Assembly (NCBI GenBank): GCA_964034945.1 | Contig: OZ035960.1 | Location: forward strand, 52,942,706 to 53,006,705 | Direction of reading: 5' to 3' | DNA from: Chrysopilus asiliformis | Lineage: Eukaryota > Arthropoda > Insecta > Diptera > Rhagionidae | Length of the DNA stretch: 64,000 bases | Shown: positions 47,522-60,369 of the stretch, in pieces | Position numbering within the stretch: position 1 is the stretch's first letter | How the letters are laid out: every line of letters starts with the position of its first letter | Made by a program: the position numbers and the translations under genes | The notes under the pieces: model-generated | What the model was told of the DNA's origin: nothing | Seen by the model: only the letters and a program-made list of their open reading frames with translations | The model's database searches: none

Positions 47522-48897
47522 CAGTGTTGGGCAAAACGGCGTAAAAAACAGTTTTTTACATTTTTCACGTAAAAAACGTAAAAAACGTAAAAAACTGGTA
47601 AAAAACGTAAAAAACCGTAAAAAACGTAAAAAATAGTAAAAAACCTAAAAAATGGGACATCGCAGTTCCTACAAAGTATGACAGTCTGTTTTAAAGTTTT
47701 TCTCAGCATTTTATTAGAGTTCCTATACTATAGAGAGTGGACATCAGCACTTAATAGACTGTACTACTGAGTAGGACAGTCTATTAACTCAAATTAGAAC
47801 AGTTGTTTGAATGGTATTTTTCCAGTTTTTAGAATTTCTTTTCCCTTTTTCCAGTTTTTTTCAATTTCCGCCTTCGGAATGAGTCTCCTTGTGTTTAAAA
47901 ACGATTTTTTGATGCAAACTTTAAAATTACGCTTGTTGCTGCAAGAACTAGTCCAAATATGTTTCTTTAACCCTTTCATGCATACATTTTTCTATGGAAT
48001 TAATTTTCACCGTTTTTTGGTATCCGAGGGTTTTTGGGGTCGCTGATTACGAATCTGAATTCAAAACTTCAAAAATCAAAATGGCGGATCCAATATGGCG
48101 GTCAAAAAAGATAAAATTCATTAGATTACGCTGAAAACTAGTACGTAATTTTATCTTTTTTGACCGCCATATTGGATCCGCCATTTTGAGTTTTGAAGTT
48201 TTGACTTCAGATTCGTAATTAGCGACCCCAAAAACCTTTATAAAGCTAATTACCGATTTTTTAACTGTAATAGATTTGCCTCAGTTACATTTAATCTGCA
48301 AAATAGCTACTTTTTTGCTCTTTATTTATTTATAAAATGCAGTAATTATAAAAAAAAGTGCATATTACTTTTTTTCATAGCAATTGATGTCCTAGGATAC
48401 TTACGAAATGAATTTAGTCAATATAAGTGCATGAAATATATGTTATAATATTAAAAAACTGAATTAGAAAAGGTGTTGTTGTACAACAAAGAGTTAAAAT
48501 AGCCCATATGTCGCAAATCTCTCCACATTATTCACATTAATTAACGTTAAAATGAGTAGGCGGACGTAATGTAATGACAGGATATAAACAGTTTTTGAAC
48601 TCCGAGTTTAAAATCTTTTTCACTTTCAAGAGGAAATGCTTTTGAATACTTTTCTGTGTTTGCTGAAGACTATTAACCTTTTTATTGTTCTAAGATGATT
48701 TATTTACGAATAATTACTATATTTAGTGAATGGCTACTTATTAAATTTTTTATCATCAATGTTTTAGGTTTTTTACGTTTTTTACGTTTTTTACGTTTTT
48801 TACGTTTTTTACGTTAAAATTGAGGTTTTTTACGCGTAATTTTTTACGCGTAAAAAACTAGGTAAATTACTTTACGTAAAAAACCGGCACAACACTG
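47522..48897. mobile_element. hAT-type element with CGTAAAAAA subterminal repeats
   Basis: Starts CAGTGTTGGGCAAAACGGCG, ends CCGGCACAACACTG; 8-bp target duplication GCAGGTGC (47514-47521, 48898-48905). Both ends carry five or more CGTAAAAAA/TTTTTTACG units in inverse orientation. No transposase is left; a fold-back element is nested at 48025-48240. Confidence 0.85.
48025..48240. repeat. Fold-back element with GGATCCAATATGGCGGTCAA arms
   Basis: About 100-bp arms (from GGGTTTTTGGGGTCGCTGAT on the left to ATTAGCGACCCCAAAAACC on the right) pair around a short TTAGATTACGCTG loop. Nested in the hAT element. Confidence 0.75.
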
Positions 48898-49224
48898 GCA
48901 GGTGCACAGGCGCACGACTTCTTCCTTGAGCCTCCCCGTTTTTCTACAGTAAAGTGTAGGAGGTCCTTCATTCCGCGAATAACAAGATTTTCGAACGACT
49001 TACCGTCCGATGTGTCCCCCCCCTCCCCCCTCGTACAGTTAATAAATTCTTGGAAATGTTATCGGATTATTTGTCATCTAATAAAAATGATCCTTGTATT
49101 TTAGCAGGTGATGCTAACATTGATATATTAAAGTCTGTGTCTTCAACAATGCGGTATATAGAAATTCTTAACTCTTTCGACTTTGAGATTTGTAACAATA
49201 CAATGACTAGATCAAGGTCTACTA

Positions 49225-50532
49225 ACGTTTGGGGAAAAAAATACGAACAACTGAAAATGCAGCTCTGCACTTCGAAGTACATACATAATACAAACAAACC
49301 TTTAATACTAATTACACGACTCCCTAATAGTATATTATTAACCGTTAAGATTTAGGTTGTTTGTATTTTTTGTTTTCGAAATGTCACTAAATGAATTAGA
49401 TCGTCGAAATATAATTTGTAAATTCTGTGCCAAAAATCCAGAAAAATCTAAAAATTACATTTTCCGGCACTTTTTCTCAATGGGGTTCAAAAAAACATTT
49501 ATTTATAAAACAATTGAAGCATTTATAATAAAAAAAAACATGGCGAAAAAACAGATACTGGCAGAAAGTGCGCGTTGCAATCTAGCAAACTTCGTGCAAA
49601 ATTAAAGGCTGAATTTGTGGGAAAAAGGGCAAAGTCATACAGGAAACTAGGGCGCAAGTATTAAGTGGATCACAAAACGATCAAATAATATTTAGGGGTT
49701 ATGAATATAAATAGAAAAGCTAAAAAAAGTGCGCCATTAGATACCGAAAGTCAAAAAAATGTGATTAAGTCTAGATTGATGTTGCTATCCCAAAATTATT
49801 TTTCTATTAAATCTTCCTATATGTCTGTGATGGAAGACGAATTGTATTTTACAGTTGAAGGCAACGAATGGCAACAGCACTCATACTATGAGTGTGAAGG
49901 ACAAAAATCACCAGACAAAGTGAGGTTTCTTAAAAAGACGAAGTTTCCCGGCAAGGTTTTGTTATGAGTCGCCATTAGCGAAAAAGGGGTGAGCGAGCCA
50001 GTATTTTTCAAAAGCGGTTTAGCAATAACTAAGGAGCTTCACATTAAAAACTGACTACCAAAACTTCAAAAATACATCGCAAAACATAACCAAACGGACA
50101 AACTGGTATTTTGGCCTGACCTGGCTCCTGCACACTACGCCAAGGATACATTGAGCGAGTTGAATCGACTTAAAATCGAATTCATTCCTAAAGAACAAAA
50201 CCCACCAAATGTTCCACAACTGCGGCCCATGGAAAACTTTTGGGCGAATTTGAAAAGGAAGGTATACGCTAACGGTTATGGTTCAAAAAATTTGAATTCT
50301 TTAAAATACAAGATTAGGAAGGAGCTTAAGAACATGAACACGGAGGGAACTCTTCGAGCAATGAAAGAAGTTCCATTAAGGGTGCGAAGGGCAACCCGAA
50401 TGTTGGCAAATTTTTTTTGTGAATAAAGTAGATCTACTAAGGTTTAAGTAAAATTAATTAAATTTGAATAATAAGGTTCTAGATTTTTTTTTAGCCTTTT
50501 TATTAACTGTTCGTATTTTTTTCCCCAAACGT
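49225..50532 (+). mobile_element. ITm (DD37E-type) DNA transposon inserted in the LINE
   Basis: 1308 bp, inverted ends ACGTTTGGGGAAAAAAATAC continuing GAACA on both sides; TA duplication (49223-49224, 50533-50534). The LINE endonuclease frame resumes directly after the right end. Confidence 0.85.
49357..50425 (+). pseudogene. DD37E transposase, frameshifted
   Basis: N-terminal helix-turn-helix region (MSLNELDRRNIICKFCAKNP...) breaks after about 70 residues. A middle piece holds the first acidic residue (SVMEDELYFTVEGNEWQQ). The C-terminal piece has WPDLAPAHYAKDTLSELN and NPPNVPQLRPMENFWANLKR, with 37 residues between the Asp of WPD and the Glu of MENFW. That spacing matches the insect ITmD37E group. 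At least two stops or frameshifts separate the pieces. Confidence 0.75.
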
Positions 50533-51309
50533 TAGTTGTTTAGACCACATTTGCACAAATTTAGATTACCAGAACCTAAGCGACGATAGCCTTTTATTGG
50601 TAAATATAAAAAAAATATGCCAGGTGACACTTTCTGACGAAGTAAGAGAGGTTAAAGTAATTGATTATAACTCACTTGCGGAAAAATTTGATTCAATTGA
50701 CATCTCAGAATTTACAGATGCTAATATATTTTATGATTTTATTCATGATAGTTTGTCTGCTGCAATTGATCAAGTCACGACCACAAAAATTATTAAAAGA
50801 AATACTCGGTCTCAAATTTACCCCCTGGATAAATAGAGATCTTCTCAAGCTCATTAAAATAAAAGAAAAATATTGGGAAGAAGATGATTAAGAATCCTCA
50901 AAGGTTGGACGTTAAAATGCAGTTCTTTAGAGTAAATAATCTGGTTAATAAGCTCACTAAGGTGAGCAGATAATCATACTTTGCCACAGGTGTTAAAAAG
51001 TGCCAGAATAATCAATCTAAAGTGTGGAAATTTCTAAACAATATCTGGGGGAAGAATGATAACTCAAAAATTGAATATTTAGTCACAGCTCAAGGGGATG
51101 AAGTGAGAATGAATGTAGATATTTCGAACGCACTAAGTTAACACTTCATTAGTCAAAATCTAAATTATTGTATTGATAACGCAGACTCAGATTTTAATTA
51201 TTTTAACACAGTTTTTATTTAACGATGCCCCATCTAATTTTGAAGAAGTTAGTAGAAATTATTTCTAACTTAAAAACGGGTATAGTTTAAGTTTATTTAT
51301 AGAAGAAAA

Positions 51310-51630
51310 ATGAGCTCCCTGGAAATGTTCGAATCGGATGACGAAGTTTCGGATACAGATTACCGACAAATCAGGCGAAACTTGAAGACAATTCCAATCC
51401 TCTGGAATTGCCGGAAGAATTGTAACACATTTTTTATTTTACTATGTAAAATTATTGTTATGTTTTTTTCAGGTTTGTAAAAATTTTTCGCGTTAATAAA
51501 ACGGCTTTTAGTTGGGTTCTGGAGCTCCTAAGCCAAAACCTTCCCTCCACTATGCGATCCACTTCTGTTCTTCCCATTTTAAAATTTGCGGGGACGTTGC
51601 GGTTTCAAATTGTTTTACATTAGTAATTTT
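51310..51630 (+). pseudogene. HARBI1-like N-terminal fragment inside the LINE region
   Basis: ATG at 51310 opens MSSLEMFESDDEVSDTD. After a frame change, LEDNSNPLELPEEL joins across a short intron (GTAACA...TTTTTTTCAG at about 51424-51475) to VKIFRVNKTAFSWVLELL and LPILKFAGTLRFQIVL. This is the usual start of a Harbinger transposase. Everything after is missing. Confidence 0.5.
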
Positions 51631-52469
51631 ATAGCTAAAATTTGTGATTATCAAATGTTACAATTGAAAGAATAGTAATAATAAACACCCTCGTTGATTT
51701 TCCATACATTTTCCATCCATCAATTACCGCTGTCGATCACAAAATAGCAGCCGACTTGAAATGTCACTTTTTGCGACAAATTTCGCAAAAAAAGGCTAAC
51801 ATGATTGGGTTTTTTTTACATAATCCCGATAACCAAATGAAGTGAAATTCGTCGATTCACGAGTCTTAAATAATCGGGGTGTGAGTAAATTTTTCAATGA
51901 CAAGGCCTTTCTCTTTTTGCATCAATATGGGTTCAGGCAAGGATCCGGTACCAATTCAGCGATAGCCCAATTAGTAGACATAGTCTGTGCGAGTTTTAAT
52001 GAGAAGCAGATAGTAGGATTATTCCTGGAATTGCATAAAGCTTTTGATAGTACCTATAGATTACCTACACAATATTGTTAAAAAAATTAGAAAAATATGG
52101 TGTACGAGATAAAGCCTTACGAGTTGTTCACTCCTACTTAACTGACAGATTCCAGTTTGTGGATTTTTTGCATTGACAATGCAAATGGTTTTCGACTGTG
52201 ATTCAAATGAAATGAACATTTGTTTTGTTTTAGCTTTGCCTTTATCAGTCGTGAAAGTTTTTTCTGTTAAACCTGAATTAGGTCCAGTGCAACTGTGGCA
52301 CTGTGTTATCACCGTGAAGGTTCATGTTTGTTTCGGGCTCAGGAGAGTGACGAAGCCCTCGTCAGACAGAGTAGTGTCAACTCCTCCTGCTCTCTATTAC
52401 AGAAATTGTTTATTGGATGGATCATAGGAACTTACAAGAAGTTTATATATTCACCATCTGATTTAATTC

Positions 52470-52975
52470 GGCCAAAGGGTATATTAGATTTGCCTTACCG
52501 TTTGTAACGCAAAGATCCCATTATCACACACAAAAAGAAATTACACCAGTGTGTTTAGAATGATAAAAAAAAGTTGAATTTCGCATGTCCGTCCGTCCTT
52601 CCGTCTGTGGCGCGGATTGCAGGCGCACGGATTGAGCTAAGGACTTGAAATTTTGCGCAGATTGGTTTTTCGTAAAATGCAAGGCTAAGTTCTTTAATGG
52701 ACAAAAATGGACAATTAGGGGGGTACCCCCATACGAACGAAAACGTTTTTTGCGAATATCTCAAAAACGGTGCATCTTATCAAAAAAGTGCCAGAACAAA
52801 AGTTATTTAGGATATGATTCTACATAAAACTCCCATACATCAAAATCCGATTAGAATTTTAAAAAATCTTATTGGAAAGTTTGACTTCAAAGTGCAATAT
52901 TTTGGTACAACTGTTCGCTGTTCACTTAAATCACCATACGGATTTTCAATAATTGCCAGATTGGCTATATTGTAT
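52470..52975 (+). repeat. Dispersed TATACCCGTATGGTG repeat, copy 3
   Basis: Enters at GGCCAAAGGGTATATTAGAT, missing the first about 20 bp, and runs to AATAATTGCCAGATTGGC, matching the far end of copy 2. It sits just beyond the decayed LINE. Confidence 0.6.
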
Positions 52976-53104
52976 GTTTATTTTTATTCTGGAAATTTAT
53001 AGAGCATACTCTTACTCATGTTGGCTATTTTGTTTTTATTAATCCTCGATATTGCTTGTGTAAATATTTAAGGATAACTTTAAAATTTTTTGAAATAATT
53101 AATC

Positions 53105-53230
53105 ACCCCGATTGCGAGTGTCGTGTCGTTTTCGACAAGTCGTTTTACGTGTTGTTGTTGGTAGAAAAACACTAACAACAACACGTAAAACGACTCTTGT
53201 CGAAAACGACACGACACTCGCAATCGGGGT
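53105..53230. mobile_element. 126-bp snap-back MITE
   Basis: Arms starting ACCCCGATTGCGAGTGTCGT pair almost completely (one 2-bp indel) around a GGTAGAAAAAC loop. Confidence 0.75.
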
Positions 53231-53721
53231 AAATATTAACCTGTAAATAACTTCATACTAGTTTTGAATTGTTAATAAATAATGCTTCAACAATGCCAAA
53301 GGCGCTGAAGCATGAACCCTATTGTAAAGTAGTTATAATTAATTATAAATACATAAAAGTTAAAAAAAAATGTTCCTCTGGCATTGGAGTAAGTTTTTTC
53401 TCTTTGATTCGCTCTGTCTTGGGAACGAAAACGTAATTTGGAGCTATTTCTCTAAGTAAGAATGGAATTTTTGGTGCGTTTACTGGCCGCTAGATCGAGA
53501 GCGAAACGTAATCTTTTTCATTCTTCTTTTTTTGCTTTGGGAATGAAATCTTTGCATCTTTTTTTCCTTTCCAATGATGGTTAAATTGAAATCGAAGAGA
53601 TATTTTTGCTTGACATGATATTGTGCCTTATCGCTGGAGCGAAAAGACGAAGTAGAATAGAAAGGTTTACAGAAAAATAACGATAGAACAATGTTCTCCT
53701 CTGAAGAAAGTTATGCACTAA

Positions 53722-54105
53722 TGCTACATTTACACGAATGACAAATTTGTCATTTTTTTCTTGTCATTATGTTAATTCCCGTGTAAATGGCATAATTTTT
53801 GTAATTTTTTCTGTCAGAAAATGTCAATCTCTCATAAAAGAATGAACTTGTCCATTCTTTTATGCCAGATTGTCATTCGTGCAAACGCAATATTAGTTAT
53901 GACAACTTTAGTATTCAACTTTTGTCATAACTAATATTGCGTTTGCACGAATGACAATCTGGCATAAAAGAATGGACAAGTTCATTCTTTTATGAGAGAT
54001 TGACATTTTCTGACAGAAAAAATTACCAAAATTATGCCATTTACACGGGAATTAACATAATGACAAGAAAAAAATGACAAATTTGTCATTCGTGTAAATG
54101 TAGCA
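53722..54105. mobile_element. 384-bp near-perfect palindromic MITE with TAA duplication
   Basis: Arms of about 185 bp starting TGCTACATTTACACGAATGA pair with only isolated mismatches around a short loop near 53,910. TAA flanks both sides (53719-53721, 54106-54108). No ORF. Confidence 0.85.
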
Positions 54106-55032
54106 TAAGGCGTGTGAAATCGTTACGAGAGTTAATGTTGAATGGTGACTATTTTATTCCTTTAATTGAGTAGGAACGATAACTGGAAGGTTTGGAACAC
54201 TGAATAAAACAGTAATATATTTTCTTAAATTTATTTTACAATCATTCATAAAAAATATAAGTTTCTTATTGGTTCATCTGTATAACTGAACTGTCAACTC
54301 TAACATGCAAATGGAAAAGTGTTATTAAATGCCACAAGGGAATTTTTGTCGGTATTTCTTTTTTTTTTTTTTAATTTTTTGTAAAATATTGGAATTTTTT
54401 GATACACACCTTTTCAATAGATATGTATATATTATTGTTAGTATGATGTTGCCAGCAATTACCTATTGAATGTGTAAAATATATTTTTTTTACATTTCTT
54501 GCAATCAAAATTTAATTTAATAATATTAAATGAATGACTATCTAGACTCGCTAGATTTGACACTCACTCACATGAATAGCAAATATTTGTTATCAAATAC
54601 ACTGGATTCAATCGAATTTTTACATAAATAAATTCCTCAACTAACAATAAACTAGAAACACATACAAATCTGGTACAATTCACAAAAAAGAAGGAAATTG
54701 TTTTTTTTTAAATCAACTGGAATTATTTTATTTTATATTTTACTACAAACTTGATACAAAAAAACGAAATATTTATTATTTAAGCGATAAACTAGGAATC
54801 AATATTATTTGTCTTCGAATGTGAAATTTACAGCCAAATATAAAAACTTGATTTAATTTTCAATTCATTCTTATGAAAACATATTTTCAAAATTATAAAA
54901 ATATGAACATAAAGAATCTGAACTTATTACATAAGAATATCATTTTAAATTAACCCGTAAACGATACCTCGAGATAGATGGAAATTATTCAATTTTGTGT
55001 AAAGTTTAAAGTAAATTTGCATTCATTTAGAA

Positions 55033-56089
55033 TCATTTGATCTTGGCATATGCGTCCACCTTTTCATGGAACCAACTATAATATTTGGCGGCAGCAATTG
55101 TAGTTTGGTTTAACGCTTTACTTAAACTTTCCGGTGATAAAGATCCTCTATAAAATAAAAAAAAAATAAAAACATTATTACTTGGAAATGCTTTTCATTG
55201 TACAACGAATATACAATCGTCTGGATAGAATTATATTAAAATATGTGAGCTTATATTTTCATTTTAGCCGTGAAAATTTTGCCGAAATATAAAATTAGTT
55301 TTAAAATGTATATGCCATAAACTCAAAATGCGACTACTTACACAAAAACTTTAGTCTTAAAGAAATCACATCCACTATGATAGACGCTAACCGATGTACT
55401 CCAGGCAGACTCTGATAAATCTTGCACCTTTTTCGGTAATCCAGGTACATATTGTTCAACCTAATATTAAAAATTTAGAATTTCAAATGATTTAATGTTC
55501 CAAAAATACTTACAAATTCAACAACAACTGGAGTTTTACTATTAACAAGATCTTTGGTTGCTTCCCAGAAATTACAGAAAGTATTACAACCAATTTTCGC
55601 TAGATCCTTACCCAAATCCACATAGGGTTTCGAAAAAATGCACACTTTCTCATAGTAAATCGGTGTATTCTGTTCGGCCCATTTGTATCCACGAGCACTA
55701 GCCGACATGGTTTTATACCAGCCAACCTCAACATATGGCAGAGCGCCAATGTCCTTAAGGAATTTTCCTGTTGCCGATTTCTCAAACACTCCACCATGAA
55801 TGTGGGTATCATAACCAATTAGACCTCCGATAGCACCGATTAACAGGATTGTACCAAAGAACCATGTACAACACCATGATGATTGTTTTGTTGTCGATGA
55901 TTTCTTTTGGGATGATTTTTCCTGTACATTCTGAAATCAATCAAAATTACATTTTAATAATTGTGACATTATAGTCAAGTAAAACGCATTCAATTAAGGA
56001 GAGAATTTTTCAATTAAATAAATTTTATTTACCTTTTTACTTTGGGTTTTGTTTGGTTTATTCTTATTGGATTTTGTATTTTGTGCCAT
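55033..56089 (-). CDS. Single-pass membrane protein, 235 aa, four exons
   Basis: Exons (minus strand) are 56089-56033, 55930-55514, 55460-55342 and 55147-55033. All introns are GT-AG (donors GTAAAT, GTAAGT, GTAAGT) and the frame stays open to TGA at 55035-55033. The N-terminus is short and Lys/Asn/Gln-rich (MAQNTKSNKNKPNKTQSKK), followed by a Ser/Lys-rich linker. One hydrophobic segment follows at about residues 38-55 (WCCTWFFGTILLIGAIGG) and a C-terminal domain of about 180 residues. That domain contains GYKWAEQNTPIYYEKV, an SKPYVDLGKDLAKIG stretch and several cysteines. There is no cleavable signal peptide, so a type II or tail-in-lumen topology is likely. The arrangement faintly recalls the C-terminal part of TMEM214 proteins; I would not name it on that basis. 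Codon use and splice sites make this a convincing host gene. Confidence 0.85.
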
Positions 56090-56221
56090 ATTTAATAAAT
56101 CTGTTGCAAAATTAAATAATATTAGTCACCACAAACCACAAAAAGGAATGCAATTTCACGTATCTGAAGAATTAGTCTTCTACTATTTTGTTTTTAATGG
56201 TGATTCATAATACCAAGTTTC

Positions 56222-56700
56222 CTACCCTGTATGGTGAAACACTAAATCATATTTTTTTTTGTGACTGGATTTCTCAAAATCTACTGAATCGATTTGAATG
56301 AAACTCTCCAATTAGAATATTAATGAAATGGTTATAGGCTATGATATTTTTCAAATTTCCCCTTTCGTCTCACCCCCTCTCCCGATATCTCTTGAACCGC
56401 TGAAGGAATTTGGATCCAGTTTTTACCAATAGAGAGGTCAAACCTCGGGAAAAATTATCCCTCGCTCATGTATACTAGCTCTCCTATTTGTGAACCTCCT
56501 ATTCTGCTAAATTCTGCAATTCCGAAGGGATTTGACGTTCACCATTAGGAAGGAGGTCATATTTTAAGGAAAAATTTCGGACGGACGGACGGACGGACGG
56601 ACATGCGGAAATCAATATTTCTTGTGGTGTAATTCATTTTTGTGTCCGATGATTGGTTCGATGCATTACAAACGGTATACTAAATCTTATATACTCCTAT
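56222..56700 (-). repeat. Dispersed TATACCCGTATGGTG-type repeat, copy 4 (divergent)
   Basis: GGACGGACGGACGGACATGC (minus-strand version of the GTCCGTC tract), GGTGTAATTCATTTTTGTG and ATTACAAACGGTATA are shared with the other copies; the rest has diverged. It lies about 130 bp upstream of the membrane-protein gene start. Confidence 0.5.
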
Positions 56701-56704
56701 ATAT

Positions 56705-58760
56705 CATATAAAAAAAATTAATATAAAAATTAATATAAAAATTGATATAAAAAATTTGTATAAAAATTGATATAAAGAATTGTTGTGTGCGTGGAAATTT
56801 TGAAAGACCAATCATAGTTTCAATTTTTGTATGCCACTAATGCTAAAAAATACTCAAAGATCTGGCATAGTTTATCCAGAATTCAACATTAGTTTGGCTG
56901 AGACAGCTCTAATGTTAGCAGGGATTATAAATTGTTTTTTTACATTTATTGGTCCCACTTAATATCTCAGAACCTAAAGATGGCCCAATCAAAACCTATA
57001 AGTGTTGAAATCAGCGATCCAATATTAACAAAAAAAAAAAACTTAAATATAAAATGCATAAAAATAAGTTTTTTGTTGGCTTACGTAATTTAAATCAAAA
57101 CATACATAAATGATTTTTGTATAAAATCATTTTAAAAACGGAAAACGCAATTTTTGCATTCTAGCAAGCCTACAATTTATGAATTCCAGTTAAACATAGC
57201 CTCGTATGACGCGTTTATATTAATAACCCTACATTTTTGTCATCAGCAACCTAAATTTACAGAGTATAATTGACAAAGAATTTAGTATATTTCAAAAAAT
57301 GCACTATAAATTGAAATTTTTAATTTTTCAGAGCGAGTTTTTTTTTAAGTTTCTTTGATCGTTGCAATGTCGATACAAGTTTTAATTGCATATGTGATTA
57401 AAAAAAGATCACATTAGAAAATCAATAAAATTCCAAAAGAATACTTCTTGATTACTCTATTTGCATAATAGATCAGGATTTTACTAGTTTTAAAACAAAA
57501 TTGGAAAATTTTTGTGCACATTCAGCAATCTATTGATACGCTTACGGTGATATTGTCTGTATGTTTATTTAGAAATCGTAAGATCGACAAATATGCATTT
57601 TGAACAAAAAGTTGGACTTCGATGCCTACTGATTGGATTGTAGAAAGTGTCAACCACGGTAAGTCGAATTAGAGAAATGTGGAATTACGAATTGATGCTT
57701 GAATGACATTTCTTTCGTAAATTATTTATAGCGTTTTTGCAAAGAGCATTTAGAAATCACACCTCTTAAGGTTAATTGGAACTCAACGAGAAGTTAAAGC
57801 AGCGAATCTTAATTTTTATTCTATCGCAGACTTGTTGACCTTCGACACCCCGCCTGGCTGTTAACAACGGATGATATCAGGGCGGACCGCGCTTTCGAAG
57901 CGATAAGTCGAAATTTTTTTTTCTGTCTGATGATTTTATTGACCAAAAAGTACACGTAGACAAGGAAGGATATTACAACGGCTTATCTCTGCAATTAAAT
58001 GAGTAATTTTTGATAAAATTTTAATTTCATGAAGCCCATTCCAGTACACGCTTTTACCTTTCACCATCTCTTGATTGTCAATGAACAAAATTAGTGTTTT
58101 TACAAGAGTAAAATATAATTCAAGACTAATTCTTCGATAATGAAACTGCATTACTTTGATTACGCTATTCAGCCGGAAAACACCTTAAAAGGTGAACTGC
58201 GGAAGGTTTATTTTTCCAGCATCAACTTACGTGGAATCTCAAATAAAACTGAGAACGCAAAAAAAAACTTTTAAGAAACCGTTTTGATTATAAAAGAATG
58301 GAATATATTAAAAATCTGACACGCTGGTCCACCTCACTCGAGTATTTTTCGATAGCAATAGCAACAATTCGAAAAAAAATCTTCCAGAAATGCACGTCAA
58401 CTTTTAGCTCTCGCGCGGTCTCAACTTCCAGCTTCACGTCACTAAAATCGATCGATGAAATGAATTCCACTAAAGTTTATTCCCCCTGAGTTGCCAGCAA
58501 GTCGTTCATGTGTTATTCATTTTCGCCTTACAACAGCAATATGTTGTAAGGTTTTATATTCACTGTTGGCGGCAATTCAAATCTCATATCAAGGTGACCA
58601 TATTTTTTTTTAAAATAAAGGACAAATCGGAGTTTTTCTTTTCATGTACTAGACAAATGTACTAGACAAAGGTCCAATTTCAGCATCTTTATGTTTTAAT
58701 GTGAGAAAATGTCGGGTAATTGCTTTTTAGAGAGACTATAATCTATAGTGGACATCAACA
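56705..58760. other. Non-coding, nothing recognised
   Basis: A short GC-richer stretch at 57,840-57,900 and a 15-bp hairpin around TTACAACAGCAATATGTTGTAA (about 58,527) are the only notable points. Confidence 0.5.
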
Positions 58761-58765
58761 CTTAA

Positions 58766-59158
58766 GAGCTTGTTCAAATTGGTTGAAATAGTCTGCCTAA
58801 ATAGGACGGATGAAATATTGCTCGTGTTCAGATTGAGACTATTTGAACCTGTAGGTGGGAGCAATCAAACTGGCGTGAAACATTTGGGAAACGGAACATT
58901 TCTAAAGAATTGCAAGTAATACGAGGCTGTCTTTTGCTCTGCGACGTGTTGCATCGACGACGACCGAAACAAAAATGACAATGGAACACATTCAGTGTGG
59001 CAGCCAACCAATCAGAGCACGACAAGCGGAACTCTGAGAACGGAGATTTTAGTTTTGAGGATGATTTTCCTATCAGCAGTCCCACTTCCTCACCTTGCCC
59101 TAATGTTGCCAGTTTATGTCCTATTTAGGCGGACTATTTCAACCAATGTGAACAGGCC
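58766..59158. mobile_element. Harbinger-like MITE with GAGCTTGTTCAAATTGG ends
   Basis: Left GAGCTTGTTCAAATTGGTTG and right inverted GGCCTGTTCACATTGGTTGA, both continuing AAATAGTC.GCCTAAATAGGAC. Flanks are TAA and TAC, an imperfect duplication. Related GAGTAGGACAGTCTATTAA fragments lie at 47780 and 59840. Confidence 0.55.
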
Positions 59159-59164
59159 TACGAA

Positions 59165-60365
59165 TAAGAATGACAGGAAGACAGAATCTGCACATATGCA
59201 GTGTCCGTGGGTGAAGCATTTTTTTCTGAATAGCCCCCAAAGAGATTTCTGATTTATCCCCCAAAGAGATTTTACTGTCCGAAAAGTCACATTTTCTCAC
59301 ATTTCCACAGCATGTCACGTTATTTTATGTTTTTATCATTAATAAGCGGTGAGTTTTGCATCGAAATTAATTTAGTTGGCGTGAATTAAGTCAGTAAATT
59401 AAACAAAATTCGATGAAAACCGAAACGTCTACGAAAAAAACATGTATGAAAATTCCTACAAATTCACGCACTCGCGAAACTTCGTTTTGCTTTTAATAAA
59501 GTTCTGCTACACGCCCAAAACAAATTTTATCATCAAAGTTATGTAAAATGTTGTTTTTTCGTCAGCATACGCGAAATTAATTTTTAATCGTAACACTTAA
59601 TGGCGCACCATTAAACAACAAAAACAAGAAGAAGAGCGATCTGTCGAAAAACACCAGTGGCGTATCAAAGCAAATGAATTGCTTTATCTAAGGTTTTCTA
59701 AATTTGTCCATTTTTCCCTACGTCACTACATTAAACTTAATGGGGTTAGTTGTTACTCACACCAACAAGAAAAATGCTTCAATTTTTTGGCTTTATCTGT
59801 CTTTCTGTTATCCTTATACGTAGGAACAGGCACTAAAAGACTACTGAGTAGGACAGTCTATTAATTCCAATTAGAACTGTCCATTAGACCAGTTAGAATA
59901 GTTTTTTTTTGTCAGATTAGAACCGTCTGTAAACATTTTTCCAGTTTATTAAAACAATTATGGCTTTCCAATTTTTTTTTTATACCTCAGACATGAGTTT
60001 TTTCTTATATTAACCGATTTCAGGTATTTTGACAATTATTTGTAACAATGAATCAAATTTTTAAACTGTTTTGCGCTCGTTTTTCAGTTTGCCGGCCATT
60101 TTTACACATCCCATTGCCGAATCTCTAGATTATTGCTTGCAATATAGGCATCCATCGATGTACGACATTTTTTGAGTGGGTTTTACCGAATTTTTTGAGG
60201 AATAACATAAAATTTCAAAGACTTGAAAATTTCAGTTTTTTTTTCTAAAAAAAGCGTCGTATATCGTATTTTTGTCATCGTATATCGAAACCGGAAACAA
60301 AAAACTAAGCGTCATGTATAGAAACGTCTAATTTCGAGGCGTCTTAAATCGAGGGATGCATGTAT
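59165..60365. other. Non-coding, repeat fragments
   Basis: A GAGTAGGACAGTCTATTAA fragment near 59,840 matches 47,775; otherwise no gene or complete element. Confidence 0.5.
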
Positions 60366-60369
60366 TAAC

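Larger units (their letters stand above)
49050..52160 (+). pseudogene. Decayed non-LTR retrotransposon (Jockey/CR1-like)
   Basis: Pieces in order: an endonuclease segment at 49050-49222 (CILAGDANIDIL, NTMTRSRSTNV); its continuation at 50535-50890 after an inserted transposon; degenerate linker to about 51240; a reverse-transcriptase piece from 51842 (HQYGFRQGSGTNSAIAQL, GLFLELHKAFDS), with stops and frameshifts after it. Part of the RT before QYGFR is missing where a Harbinger fragment now lies. Not functional. Confidence 0.7.
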
